Shown: piece by piece, positions 1 to 8,607 of the stretch
Layout: each line of letters begins with the position of its first letter
Position numbering within the stretch: position 1 is the first letter of the stretch
Source of the DNA: an uncultured Halomonas sp.
Lineage (GTDB): Bacteria; Pseudomonadota; Gammaproteobacteria; Pseudomonadales; Halomonadaceae
Assembly: GCF_946887195.1 (NCBI RefSeq)
Contig: NZ_CAMPKE010000022.1
Coordinates: 1 to 48,724 of the forward strand
Direction: 5' to 3'
Length of the DNA stretch: 48,724 bases
Notes under the pieces: generated by a model
Seen by the model: only the letters and a program-made list of their open reading frames with translations
What the model was told of the DNA's origin: nothing
Database searches by the model: none
Program-made: the position numbers and the translations under genes

Positions 1-78
1 CGTTGCCGGCAGCGGATGCGTACTCTACGGCTTGGGAGCGACGCTGACAAGCCCTTTTTGCAACTAACGCGAAAAGCG

Positions 79-732
79 TTAATGACGCACCAGTACGACC
101 AGCTCACGCGGCCCGTGCACACCGTAGGCCAGCGTCTGCTCGATATCCGCCGTCTTGCTTGGCCCCGAGATCAGCAATGCATTGGTTGGCATACCACTAG
201 CCCAGGCATGCCGCTCGATGACATCGAAGAAGGTATCCTCGATGGCATCGGCATCGAGCACGGCAATATGCAGTGGCGGCACCAAACTCAACCGGCGCGG
301 CTCGTCCGGCGTCGGCCATAGCCATAAGCTGCCGGTCTCGGCGATGGCACCACGCGTCGAGGTCAGCCCTGCCTCGAGCGACTCGAACTGCTCGCGCTGC
401 CAGGATTCGATATCGCGATCGGCATCGATCAGCTCTACCTCGCTATCCACCAACGCCGCGCGCGCCTCTTGAGCGATTAAGTGCTCGCGCCCCAACCCCA
501 GGCGCTTGATGCGCTTATCGGTCAGCAACTTGACCAGCGCTTCGGTCCAACCGTCATGGTCGGTGTGGATGACTTCGCCGTGCACCGAGGCGATCTTGTC
601 TTCGAAGCGCGCCAGGCGCTCCTCAGGCGACCAGCCGCGACCGGTGACCACCGCGAAGTCGGATTCAGGGGCAACGAGCGCGCCATCGGTACGCTCACGC
701 AGGTGGCCGAGTATCTTATCGCGGGCATTCAT
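79..732 (-). CDS. lutC: LutC/YkgG family lactate utilization protein
   Basis: 217 aa, the usual length for LutC. The protein is the third component of the LutABC L-lactate oxidation complex, which feeds electrons from lactate into the respiratory chain at the cytoplasmic side of the membrane. The family-typical segments TSTRGAIAETGSLWLW (around residue 124) and LISGPSKTADIEQTLAYGVHGP near the C terminus are visible; the latter family signature ends in a Gly-Pro followed by a hydrophobic strand. It has no iron-sulfur motif, as expected. Its ATG overlaps the lutB stop by 4 nt (ATGA), so it is translationally coupled as the last gene of lutABC. No lactate permease is visible in the 78 bases downstream. 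Confidence 0.93.
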   Translation of the reverse strand: MNARDKILGHLRERTDGALVAPESDFAVVTGRGWSPEERLARFEDKIASVHGEVIHTDHDGWTEALVKLLTDKRIKRLGLGREHLIAQEARAALVDSEVELIDADRDIESWQREQFESLEAGLTSTRGAIAETGSLWLWPTPDEPRRLSLVPPLHIAVLDADAIEDTFFDVIERHAWASGMPTNALLISGPSKTADIEQTLAYGVHGPRELVVLVRH

Positions 733-2162
733 GCTTCATCCTCCCGCGCCTTGTCCCGGTGGCGCTTGACCAAGGCATGCAGCGATGTCGATGCCGGCTT
801 GGGCGCCGTGCGGTAGTCGGTCCACGGCCCCAGCTTCGATGGCGACAACGCACGCAGTCTGCCGGCCACGCCGGTGCTCGCTCGCCAGGCGCCGGGATGC
901 GTGGCCAGCCATTGGAAGCCCTTCCAGGCCAGCACTTCCTTGCGTTCGCGCTTGACCCCGGCGCCTTCGACATTGCCACGCCCTTCGCCCACCGCTTCCT
1001 TGCGCAGGCGCACCAGCAGGTCGGGAATCGGAATCTTCACCGGACAAACCTCGCCACAAGCGCCACACAGGCTGGAAGCACTGGGCAGATCCTTGGTCGC
1101 CTCGAGCCCCTGAAGGTGAGGCATGAGAATGCTGCCGATGGGGCCGGGATAGGTGGTGCCGTAGGTATGACCGCCAACCCGCGTGTACACGGGGCAATGA
1201 TTCATGCAGGCGCCACAGCGAATGCAGCGCAACGTGTCGAGCAGCTCGTCGTCCTGGTAGATGGCCGAGCGACCGTTGTCGACCAGTACCAGATGCACCT
1301 CCTCGGGACCGTCGTGCTCATCAAGCTTGCGTGGCCCGGAGATCATATTGAAATAGGTCGTGACGTGCTGTCCGGTGGCCGAACGGGTCAGCAGCGCATA
1401 CAACGGCGCCACGTCACGCAAGTGCTCGACGACCTTCTCGATGCCGGTCACGGCGATATGCATCGGCGGCACCGTGGTGGTCATGCGCCCATTGCCTTCA
1501 TTCTCGACCAGGCACAGCGTACCGGTCTCGGCGACGGCGAAATTGACCCCGGAAATGCCCACGTCGGCGGCCATGAAACGCTCGCGCAGTTGCTGGCGCG
1601 CGGCGGCGGTCAGGTAATCGACATCGCGGGTGCGCTCGGTGCCGGTCTTGGCGTGCATGAGATCGGAGATCTCATCGGTATTGAGATGAATCGCCGGCAT
1701 GATGATATGCGAAGGCGTCTGTTCGTTGAGCTGCACCAGGTATTCACCGAGATCCGACTCCAGCGCCTCGATGCCCGCCGCTTCAAGTTGCGCATTGAGA
1801 TGCATCTCCTCGGAGACCATCGACTTGCCCTTGATCACCCGCTTGGCGTCGCGGGCCTCGCATAGCTCGCGAATGATGCGACAGGCCGCGTCGCCATTCT
1901 CGGCCCAGTGCACACGAATACCGTTGGCTTCGCAGTTGGTTTCGAGCCGCTCGAGCAGATCCGGCAGCTTGGCCAGCGCGCGCAGACGGATGTTCGCTCC
2001 CAGCTCCCGCAGGGTTTCCACGTCCCAATCGCCGAAAGCATCGCGGCGTTTGCTCATCAGGCCATCCATCGCCTGACGGAAGTTGGCGCGAATCTGCGGA
2101 TTGCCCAGCGCATCGTGAGCCTGGCGATGGAACGCCTGCGGGGTATAGGTATGAACGCTCAT
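729..2162 (-). CDS. lutB: LutB lactate utilization iron-sulfur protein
   Basis: 477 aa. Iron-sulfur subunit of the LutABC lactate oxidase. It has an N-terminal LUD domain shared with LutC (GETGTLCLVENEGN-like segment), then a ferredoxin-type cluster-binding region at about residues 310-370 with CIRCGACMNHCP and later CGACGEVCP, both 4Fe-4S patterns. The frame is open 71 codons further upstream, but that stretch lies inside lutA in another frame and looks like shadow; the ATG at 2162 gives the normal family N terminus and overlaps the lutA stop by 4 nt (ATGA). It sits between lutA and lutC in one tightly coupled operon. Confidence 0.95.
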   Translation of the reverse strand: MSVHTYTPQAFHRQAHDALGNPQIRANFRQAMDGLMSKRRDAFGDWDVETLRELGANIRLRALAKLPDLLERLETNCEANGIRVHWAENGDAACRIIRELCEARDAKRVIKGKSMVSEEMHLNAQLEAAGIEALESDLGEYLVQLNEQTPSHIIMPAIHLNTDEISDLMHAKTGTERTRDVDYLTAAARQQLRERFMAADVGISGVNFAVAETGTLCLVENEGNGRMTTTVPPMHIAVTGIEKVVEHLRDVAPLYALLTRSATGQHVTTYFNMISGPRKLDEHDGPEEVHLVLVDNGRSAIYQDDELLDTLRCIRCGACMNHCPVYTRVGGHTYGTTYPGPIGSILMPHLQGLEATKDLPSASSLCGACGEVCPVKIPIPDLLVRLRKEAVGEGRGNVEGAGVKRERKEVLAWKGFQWLATHPGAWRASTGVAGRLRALSPSKLGPWTDYRTAPKPASTSLHALVKRHRDKAREDEA

Positions 2163-2914
2163 GACGTGCGCCTCCATAAATAGCTGGCGATATGCTCCCC
2201 GCGCAGCATCTTGCGCTGATGCTCGAAGCGCCCGCCGATATTCATCAGGCAGCCGCAGTCGGAGGTGACGAAATGCTCGGCGCCGGCCGCCTCGATAGCC
2301 AGGGTCTTGTCCTCGACCATCGCCGCCGAGACTTCGGGATGACGCACCGCGAAGGTGCCGCCGAAACCGCAGCACTCCGCAGCGCGTGGCTGTTCGACCA
2401 ACGTCACCCGAGCGAGCTGGTCGAGCAGCGCCGGGCCGGTCTCGGCCAGCCCCATCTCACGGCGTGCGCTGCATGACGTATGCATCGCCACGCGCTGCGG
2501 CTCGCCCCTGTCGGCGAGTTGGATATGGCAGACATGCACCAGGAACTCGGTGAGCTCGAAGATCCGACCGGCCAGTTCGCGAGCCTGGTCCTCTCGCGCG
2601 GTGCCGGCGAACAGCTGCGGGTAATGGGTACGCATCATGCCGCCGCATGAACCCGACGGCACGATGATCGGCCACGGCTCGGGAAACAGCGCCAACTGCG
2701 CCTCGGCGATCGCACGCGCCTCGTCGTGATAGCCGGAGGTGTAGGCCGGCTGACCGCAACAGGTCTGATCGTCGGGAAAGACGACCTCGATCCCCTCGCG
2801 CTCCAGCAGGCGAATGCCATCGAGCCCCGCCTCGGGATAGAACATATCGATCAGACAGGTACCGTAAAAATAGACCTTGTCCGGCTTCGGCGGATACAGT
2901 TTGAGCGGCGTCAT
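2159..2914 (-). CDS. lutA: LutA, (Fe-S)-binding CCG-domain lactate oxidation protein
   Basis: 251 aa, close to the usual length of about 240. It has two cysteine-rich CCG domains typical of GlpC/HdrB-like electron carriers: TCCGQPAYTSGY and SGSCGG in the first half, ECCGFGGTFAV and CGCLMNIGG in the second. The start at 2914 (sequence MTPLKLYPPKPDKVYFYGTC) is chosen over longer in-frame starts because it matches the family N terminus and leaves the operator at 2986-3010 untranslated. It is the first gene of lutABC and divergent from the GntR regulator gene. Repression through the two palindromes in the intergenic region, relieved by lactate, is inferred from LldR biology. Confidence 0.94.
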   Translation of the reverse strand: MTPLKLYPPKPDKVYFYGTCLIDMFYPEAGLDGIRLLEREGIEVVFPDDQTCCGQPAYTSGYHDEARAIAEAQLALFPEPWPIIVPSGSCGGMMRTHYPQLFAGTAREDQARELAGRIFELTEFLVHVCHIQLADRGEPQRVAMHTSCSARREMGLAETGPALLDQLARVTLVEQPRAAECCGFGGTFAVRHPEVSAAMVEDKTLAIEAAGAEHFVTSDCGCLMNIGGRFEHQRKMLRGEHIASYLWRRTS

Positions 2915-2985
2915 ATCAGGCTCCTCCCCGAGCCCGCCATCAACGCGGGGCGGGCCGGCAGGCATGCAGTCGGTTGGCTTCTTGC

Positions 2986-3010
2986 GGTAAATTGGTTTTA
3001 CCAATTTACC
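2986..3010. promoter_or_regulatory. LldR/PdhR-type operator upstream of lutA
   Basis: Perfect inverted repeat with 11-bp arms GGTAAATTGGT and ACCAATTTACC around a TTT centre. The core ATTGGT-N3-ACCAAT is the shape known for PdhR/LldR-type GntR regulators. It lies 72 bp upstream of the lutA ATG, where a repressor could block lutABC transcription. Confidence 0.8.
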
Positions 3011-3023
3011 GACAGTATCGACG

Positions 3024-3109
3024 CACCTTAGGAGCAAAGCCAAGGTGTCGTCAAATGCTATCGGGCCATTTCCGCCCTCTTCACGCCTATACTTTAGTAT
3101 AGGCCCGAT
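3024..3109. other. Cluster of inverted repeats between the lut operators
   Basis: The 351-bp lutA-lldR intergenic region holds more than the two operators. CACCTT (3024-3029) pairs with AAGGTG (3042-3047), with GACG/CGTC extending the stem. ATCGGGCC (3060-3067) pairs with GGCCCGAT (3102-3109). GCCTATAC (3085-3092) and GTATAGGC (3097-3104) form a perfect palindrome overlapping that right arm. They could be extra protein sites or 5' UTR hairpins of either divergent transcript. I cannot assign a factor. Confidence 0.5.
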
Positions 3110-3187
3110 AAAAGTACGGCAAGCTGCTGCCAACTATGGAAAAACTCGAAGGCACCGGAATTGGCAAGTCAGCCCCAAGTCGTTAAT

Positions 3188-3202
3188 ATTGGTAATACCA
3201 AT
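3188..3202. promoter_or_regulatory. LldR/PdhR-type operator upstream of the regulator gene
   Basis: Perfect 6-3-6 palindrome ATTGGT-AAT-ACCAAT, with the same core as the site at 2986-3010 and about 200 bp from it. It lies 63 bp upstream of the regulator's ATG, suggesting autoregulation. Two spaced operators would allow looping, as reported for E. coli LldR. Confidence 0.78.
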
Positions 3203-3265
3203 TTGATATTTACGACTTTGCATTGCTTGCACCATTCGCGCCAACGGCTATCACGAGTACAGTCC

Positions 3266-4051
3266 ATGGTTTATCAGCCGGTTAGACAGCCGCGCATCGC
3301 CGATGTCATCACCGAACGCCTCGAAGCGATGATTCTCGAAGGCAGCCTATCGCCTGGGCAGCGCCTGCCGCCCGAGCGCGAACTCTCCGAGCGCTTCGGG
3401 GTTTCACGACCCTCGCTGCGCGAGGCGATTCAGAAGCTCTCGGCGCGCGGCTTGTTGACCAGCCGTCAGGGCGGCGGCACCTTCATCAGCGATGAATTGA
3501 AGAGCGGCTACAGCGACCCGCTGCTGGAAATGCTCTCGCGCCATGGCGAGTTCAATCTCGATCTGCTGGAGTTTCGCGATGCCCTGGAGGGCATTTCCGC
3601 CTATTACGCCGCGCTTCGCTCCACCCCTGCCGACAAAGCGCTATTGATTCGCCGCTTCGAGGAGCTCGATGCCAGTTACGCCGAGCCGCGCCTGCAGAAT
3701 GATCCGCATCGCGAAGCCAAGGCCGACGCCGCCTTTCACCTGGCCATCGCCGAAGCCGGCCATAACGTACTGCTATTGCATACCATCCGCGGTATCTTTC
3801 ATCTGCTGGAGAAGAGCATCGTCGCCAACCTGGCGCATCTGTTCGAAAGGCCCGGCTCGCGCGCGCAACTGATGGCCCAGCATCGTGCGCTGCTCGATGC
3901 GATTCTCGAAGGGCGCGCCGAAGATGCCCGCGACCGCGCTCATGAGCATCTGGTTTACGTCGAGGAAGGTTTGCTCGAGCTCGAACGCGCCGAGACCCGT
4001 GCCCAACGCGCGCTGCGCCGCGCCCAAGCATTGCCAGAACGCCACGGCTGA
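3266..4051 (+). CDS. lldR: GntR/FadR (FCD) family regulator, LldR/PdhR-like
   Basis: 261 aa. An N-terminal winged helix (residues about 8-75, with LPPERELSERFGVSRPSLRE and the wing RQGGGTF) is followed by an FCD ligand domain with metal-binding-type histidines (FHLAIAEAGHN and later HRALLDAILEG). The N terminus closely resembles both E. coli PdhR and Pseudomonas LldR; divergence from lutABC and the paired ATTGGT/ACCAAT operators argue for a lactate-responsive role. The start at 3266 is preferred because it gives the canonical family N terminus and leaves the operator at 3188-3202 in the promoter; a longer reading would translate across the operator. Ligand identity is inference. Confidence 0.88.
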   Translation: MVYQPVRQPRIADVITERLEAMILEGSLSPGQRLPPERELSERFGVSRPSLREAIQKLSARGLLTSRQGGGTFISDELKSGYSDPLLEMLSRHGEFNLDLLEFRDALEGISAYYAALRSTPADKALLIRRFEELDASYAEPRLQNDPHREAKADAAFHLAIAEAGHNVLLLHTIRGIFHLLEKSIVANLAHLFERPGSRAQLMAQHRALLDAILEGRAEDARDRAHEHLVYVEEGLLELERAETRAQRALRRAQALPERHG

Positions 4052-4084
4052 ACGTTGCCGATACCTGCCTCTCGAGGGTCCGTC

Positions 4085-6376
4085 ATGCAAACTACTCGGC
4101 TGCCGCGCCCGTGGCGACACCTGTTGCTGCTGTTGATTCCACTAGGGCTGGTTGCATGCGTCTGGCAGGCGGCGCAGATCGCCCGCGAGCAGGCGCTCGA
4201 GGCACTTTATACCGAGGCGAACAATGAACTGCGCCTATCGGCCGCCGGGGTCACCGCCTATCTCTCGCGCCATGATTACCTGCCCCGGCTGCTGGCCAAT
4301 CGCGAAGTCGTCAAGCGCGCCCTGGCGAATCCCAACGACCTTGCACAGCTGATGCAACTCAACCTGATGCTCGACAATTTTCGTGCCATCGCCGATGTCT
4401 CCGACATCTATCTGCTCGATCGCCACGGCACGACCCTGGCCGCCAGCAATTGGTATCTGCCGCATAGTTTCATCGGCGACAACTACAGTTTTCGGCCCTA
4501 TTTCCTCGATGCCATGGCTGGGCGCATGGGCCGCTTCTACGGGTTGGGCACCCAATCGGGCGAGCGTGGCTATTATTTCTCCGCACCGGTGCAACTCGCC
4601 GATAGCGACAGGGCCATCGATGGTGTGATGGTGGTCAAGGTGCTGATCGCTCCCCTGGAAGCGGACTGGGCCAGCCAGAATGGCGAGTTGCTGATCAGCG
4701 ACGATAATGGCGTAATCTTCATCGCCAGCCAGCGGCAATTGCGGCTGACGAGCCTGGCACCGCTGAGTGCGGCTACCCGAGCGAGGCTCAGCGCCACGCG
4801 ACGCTACGACAGCGCAGCATTGACGACGATCCCCATGACGAGTCTCACCGCACGCGCCGATGGCTCGCATATCGTACGTTTCAGCGACGGCCCCCTGGCC
4901 GGCGAGCAGTACCTGTCGCTGGCCCGCGACCTGCCGACACTGAGCTGGCACATGCTGATACTCAAGCCGCTGGCGCCGTTGAAGAGCGCGCAGTGGCAAG
5001 CCGGCATGCTCGCCGCCGGCCTTTATGGCGTGGTCATCCTGGCGGGCGGTATCGGCTGGCAGCGCTGGCGACTACGCCGTGAGCGCGAACTGTTCGCCAA
5101 ACGCGAACGCCAGGCGCTGGCCGAAGGCCAAACCCGCGTACGCGGCATCATCGACCGTACCCGGGCCGGCCTGCTGGTGCTCGATGAGCAGGGTGCGCTG
5201 ACCTACATCAACCCGACCGCCCAGGCGCTATTCGGTCATACACCGGCTAGCGTCGAGGGCCGCTATCTGGCGGAGCTGCTCTCGCCCGCCGATGCAACAC
5301 GCATCGCCGGCCTGCGTCACGCCCCGGCGCCCGGCCCGGTGGAAGTGCTGGCGGTACGTTCCGGCGGCGACAGTTTTCCGCTGGAACTGACGGTCAGCCC
5401 GCTGAACAGCCCCAACGGACTGCGCTGGCTGGCCACGGTCTTCGATATCAGCGAGCGCAAGGCCCAGGAACAGGCCCTGGCGCGTGCCCGCGATCAGCTC
5501 GAGCAGCGCGTCGAAGAGCGCACCCGCGACCTGCTCGACTCCAACCGTCGCCTTTCCGGCGAGATCGACGAGCGCAAGCGCGCCGAGGCCAACCTGCGCC
5601 AGACTCAGGACGAACTGATCCAGGCCGCCAAACTGGCGGTGCTCGGCCAGATGTCCGCCGGTATCAATCACGAACTCAATCAGCCGCTGGCGGCCATTCG
5701 CGCCTATGCCGAGAATGCCAGCGTCTTCATCGAGCGCGGGCGCAGCCAGGCCGCCAGCGCCAATCTGGCGCAGATCGTCGAGCTCACCGCCCGCATGGCC
5801 GAGATCAGCGCCCAATTGAAGCAATTCTCGCGCAAGAGCGGCGACAGCCTGACCCCGGTCTCGGTACAAGCCTGCTTCAATTATGCGCTGCGCCTGTACC
5901 GCGCCCGGCTCAAGTCCAGTGCGGTGGAGATCGACTATCGATGGCCGACCGGTGACGTCTGGGTACGCGCCGATCTGGTGCGTCTCGAGCAAGTGCTGGT
6001 CAATCTGATCGGCAATGCGCTGCAGGCGATGGCCGATTGCCCCGCGCCACGATTGATACTGAGTATCGAAACCGACGCCCAGGAAGTGCGCATCGGCGTA
6101 CGCGATACCGGCCCCGGAATCGACGAAGCCCATCTCAACCGCGTCTTCGAACCGTTCTTCACCACCAAGACCACCGGCAAGGGGCTGGGGCTTGGCCTGT
6201 CGATCTCGGCACGCATCGTCGACGACCTTGGCGGGCGTCTCGAGGCCGTCAACGACGGCGGCGCCTTGTTCACGATCACGCTGGCGGCCTGCACCGCGCC
6301 ATCGCACAGCGACGATACGTCGCCAAACGACACGACGCTCGCTCACCTGTCTTTCAAGGAGCATCCCCATGCATGA
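4085..6376 (+). CDS. dctB: DctB-family sensor histidine kinase with added PAS domain
   Basis: 763 aa, longer than a usual DctB of about 600. The order is: N-terminal membrane helix (residues 11-30), periplasmic double-Cache-type sensor (about 35-300), second helix (about 310-330), a PAS domain (about 350-460), a coiled coil, HisKA with phospho-acceptor His529 in the segment GINHELNQPLAAIRAYAENA, and an HATPase with N and G boxes (NLIGNALQAM, DTGPGI, GLGLGLS). The PAS domain accounts for the extra length. The start at 4085 is preceded by GAGGG. It overlaps dctD by 8 nt. DctB normally senses C4-dicarboxylates, but no DctA or DctPQM gene is visible here, so the ligand is uncertain. Confidence 0.85.
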   Translation: MQTTRLPRPWRHLLLLLIPLGLVACVWQAAQIAREQALEALYTEANNELRLSAAGVTAYLSRHDYLPRLLANREVVKRALANPNDLAQLMQLNLMLDNFRAIADVSDIYLLDRHGTTLAASNWYLPHSFIGDNYSFRPYFLDAMAGRMGRFYGLGTQSGERGYYFSAPVQLADSDRAIDGVMVVKVLIAPLEADWASQNGELLISDDNGVIFIASQRQLRLTSLAPLSAATRARLSATRRYDSAALTTIPMTSLTARADGSHIVRFSDGPLAGEQYLSLARDLPTLSWHMLILKPLAPLKSAQWQAGMLAAGLYGVVILAGGIGWQRWRLRRERELFAKRERQALAEGQTRVRGIIDRTRAGLLVLDEQGALTYINPTAQALFGHTPASVEGRYLAELLSPADATRIAGLRHAPAPGPVEVLAVRSGGDSFPLELTVSPLNSPNGLRWLATVFDISERKAQEQALARARDQLEQRVEERTRDLLDSNRRLSGEIDERKRAEANLRQTQDELIQAAKLAVLGQMSAGINHELNQPLAAIRAYAENASVFIERGRSQAASANLAQIVELTARMAEISAQLKQFSRKSGDSLTPVSVQACFNYALRLYRARLKSSAVEIDYRWPTGDVWVRADLVRLEQVLVNLIGNALQAMADCPAPRLILSIETDAQEVRIGVRDTGPGIDEAHLNRVFEPFFTTKTTGKGLGLGLSISARIVDDLGGRLEAVNDGGALFTITLAACTAPSHSDDTSPNDTTLAHLSFKEHPHA

Positions 6377-7751
6377 CCCGGCCATGCCGCCGGTGCTGAT
6401 CGTCGATGATGAAGAGCATCTGCGCATCACCGCCAGCCAGACACTGGAACTCGCCGGTTATGCGCCGCAGGCATTCGCCAGTGCCGAGGCCGCGCTCGAT
6501 GCGCTGAGCGCCGATTATCCCGGCGTGCTGATCAGCGATATTCGCATGCCCGGCATGGATGGCCTGGCCCTGCTGCGCGAAGTGCGCCGCCGCGACCCCG
6601 ACCTGCCGGTGATCCTGGTCACCGGTCACGGCGATATTTCGACCGCAGTGGAAGCGATGCGGGCGGGCGCTTGGGACTTTCTGGAGAAGCCATTCGCCGG
6701 CGAGCGGTTGGCGGATGTGGTGCGCCGCGCCGCTGAAAAGCGCCAGCTGAGTCTCGAGAACCGCCGACTCAAGGCCGAGCTGGATGCCCAGCGCGGCGCC
6801 CCGGGTCCGCGCATCGTCGGTCGCACCCCGGCCATGCAGCGGTTGACGGCGATGCTCCAGCGCATCAGCCAAGTGGAAGCCGACGTGCTGCTGTTCGGCG
6901 AGACCGGCGTCGGCAAGGATCTCATCGCCCGCTCACTGCACGAGCGCAGCCTGCGCGGCGGCCAGCCGTTCGTCGCCATCAACTGTGGCGCAGTGCCGGA
7001 GAGCATCATCGAGTCGGAGCTGTTCGGCCACGAAAAAGGCGCCTTCACCGGCGCGGTCGAACGGCGCATCGGCAAGTTCGAGCATGCCAATGGCGGTAGT
7101 GTGTTTCTCGATGAGATCGAATCGATGCCGCTGGCGCTACAGGTCAAGCTCCTGCGTGTGCTGCAGGAACGCAGCGTCGAGCGGCTGGGCTCCAACCAGC
7201 CGGTGGCACTCGACATTCGCGTGATCGCCGCCACCAAGACCGACCTCAGGGCGGCCGCCGAAGCCGGCGTGTTTCGCGAAGATCTCTATTACCGGCTCAA
7301 TGTGGTCACACTGCCCATTCCACCGCTGCGCGAGCGTCGCGAGGACATCCCCTTGTTATTCCAACACTTCGCCGTGGTCGCCGCCAACCGCAGCGGACTC
7401 GAGGCACCGCCGCTCGATGCCACCGGCGTCTCGGTACTGATGACCCACGACTGGCCGGGCAACGTGCGCGAGCTACGCAACCTCGCCGAACGCTTCGTGC
7501 TGCTTGGCGCCGCCTACGACCATCGCCTCGACATGCTGCTCGAAGGTGCCGACCCCGGCCCCAGCGAGATGACCCTGCCGCAGCAGGTCGAACTCTTCGA
7601 GAAGAGCCTGATCAGCCAATCGCTGGCCAATCATCAGGGCCGCGTCAACGCGGTCTGCGAGCACCTCGGGCTACCCCGCAAGACGCTTTACGACAAGCTC
7701 AAGAAATATGCGCTCAAGGCGGATGACTACCGCCATAGCCGGGCACCCTGA
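6369..7751 (+). CDS. dctD: DctD-family sigma-54 response regulator
   Basis: 460 aa. Receiver domain with acceptor Asp57 (SDIRMPGMDG), AAA+ sigma-54 activator domain with Walker A GETGVGKD and the sigma-54 loop GAFTGA, and a C-terminal Fis-type helix-turn-helix (VCEHLGLPRKTLYDKLKKY). It is the partner of the upstream kinase, whose gene it overlaps by 8 nt. An AAGGAG ribosome site just before the ATG at 6369 supports the start. It should activate sigma-54 promoters for dicarboxylate or lactate-type substrates; the targets are not visible in this window. The 3' end overlaps the convergent hydrolase gene by 25 bp. Confidence 0.88.
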   Translation: MHDPAMPPVLIVDDEEHLRITASQTLELAGYAPQAFASAEAALDALSADYPGVLISDIRMPGMDGLALLREVRRRDPDLPVILVTGHGDISTAVEAMRAGAWDFLEKPFAGERLADVVRRAAEKRQLSLENRRLKAELDAQRGAPGPRIVGRTPAMQRLTAMLQRISQVEADVLLFGETGVGKDLIARSLHERSLRGGQPFVAINCGAVPESIIESELFGHEKGAFTGAVERRIGKFEHANGGSVFLDEIESMPLALQVKLLRVLQERSVERLGSNQPVALDIRVIAATKTDLRAAAEAGVFREDLYYRLNVVTLPIPPLRERREDIPLLFQHFAVVAANRSGLEAPPLDATGVSVLMTHDWPGNVRELRNLAERFVLLGAAYDHRLDMLLEGADPGPSEMTLPQQVELFEKSLISQSLANHQGRVNAVCEHLGLPRKTLYDKLKKYALKADDYRHSRAP

Positions 7752-8398
7752 GCCAGCAGATCGATCAGCGCCGGCCAGGGCGGTAGCCAGGGCGTCAACC
7801 CCACGGCCAGCGCCAGCAGGAGCAGCGAGTTGATCGGTTCGCGGTAAGCGAACGGTTTGAAGGCCGTACCGAAGGAGCGCTTGATCCGCGAGCCGGCCAG
7901 ATCGACGCTGTATAGCTCATCGAGCAGTAGATGAATCATGCTGCCCAGCACCAGTGCCAAGCCTTGCGCCCAGGCGACCCAGGCGCTTTGCATCAAGAGT
8001 CGATAGCTGAGCGCGCTGATGGCCAGCCCGCAACAAGCCGCTGCCAGCCATGAGTGCCAGATTCCGCGATGCACCGTGAAGCGCTTGAACAGTTCGCTAA
8101 GTGCATAACGCACGCCCAGGTAGAGTCCGGCGCAGGCCACCAGCAGCGCGCCGAGCGCTACCTGCCCCTGCAGTGCCAGTACGCCAACGACCACCGCCAG
8201 CACGGCGGCCAGCGTGAAAACCAGCCGTATCGCATGCGAGTTATCGGAATCGATATCCGGCAGAATGCCACCGAAGGCGGTCAACACCACTATCGAAAGG
8301 GCCTCGGCCGGCGACCACAGTGCCGCCTGCCAGCCGCCGAGGGCCACTAGCGCGCCGCCAGTGATGGCGACACTGAGATGAGTACGAAAATCGGCCAT
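7727..8398 (-). CDS. YdjM-like membrane-bound metal-dependent hydrolase
   Basis: 223 aa, hydrophobic throughout with about five membrane segments. It resembles the YdjM/LexA-regulated inner-membrane hydrolase family: MADFRTHLSVAITGG at the N terminus, GGILPDIDSDNSH (acidic metal-ligand-like motif) near residue 43, HRGIWHSW near residue 112, and HLLLDELYSVD with a histidine and two acids near residue 160. These are the family's putative metal ligands. The enzymatic substrate is unknown for the family. It is convergent with dctD, overlapping its end by 25 bp; its own promoter region contains the palindromic repeat at 8502-8603. Confidence 0.8.
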   Translation of the reverse strand: MADFRTHLSVAITGGALVALGGWQAALWSPAEALSIVVLTAFGGILPDIDSDNSHAIRLVFTLAAVLAVVVGVLALQGQVALGALLVACAGLYLGVRYALSELFKRFTVHRGIWHSWLAAACCGLAISALSYRLLMQSAWVAWAQGLALVLGSMIHLLLDELYSVDLAGSRIKRSFGTAFKPFAYREPINSLLLLALAVGLTPWLPPWPALIDLLAQGARLWR

Positions 8399-8501
8399 GC
8401 GCGAAACGCCTAACTACTGGATATAAAACCAGATTATGCGCAACATGGCCTGATAAAACAATCAGTTGAAAAAATATCCTAACCGACAGAGCATGCAGCG
8501 A

Positions 8502-8603
8502 GCGATGATCAGACAAGGCAAAAGGTGGCGAGAAAGCGCAGTTGACTTGTGGGTCAATGAGCATTCCGAGCCACCTTTTAACGTCGTATGATCGAGCGCA
8601 GCC
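8502..8603 (-). repeat. 102-bp palindromic 3'-end repeat, copy 1
   Basis: Read on the minus strand, this copy begins 4 nt after the carbonic anhydrase stop codon. Outer arms GCCACCTTTT (8570-8579) and AAAAGGTGGC (8520-8529) are perfect complements. Inside is TTGAC (8542-8546) / GTCAA (8553-8557). Segments shared with the copy at 47013-47114, in order, are GGCTG, ATACG.CGTT, TGCTCATT.AC, GT.AACT.CGC and TTTTGCCTTGTCT. The outer stems differ between copies but each still pairs. It may act as a terminator for the carbonic anhydrase gene. Confidence 0.8.
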
Positions 8604-8607
8604 ATGC

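Noticed and set aside
8502..8603. Integron attC site
   Set aside because: The GTT/AAC-type core superficially recalls attC, but the RYYYAAC and GTTRRRY boxes are not present and there is no integrase or cassette.
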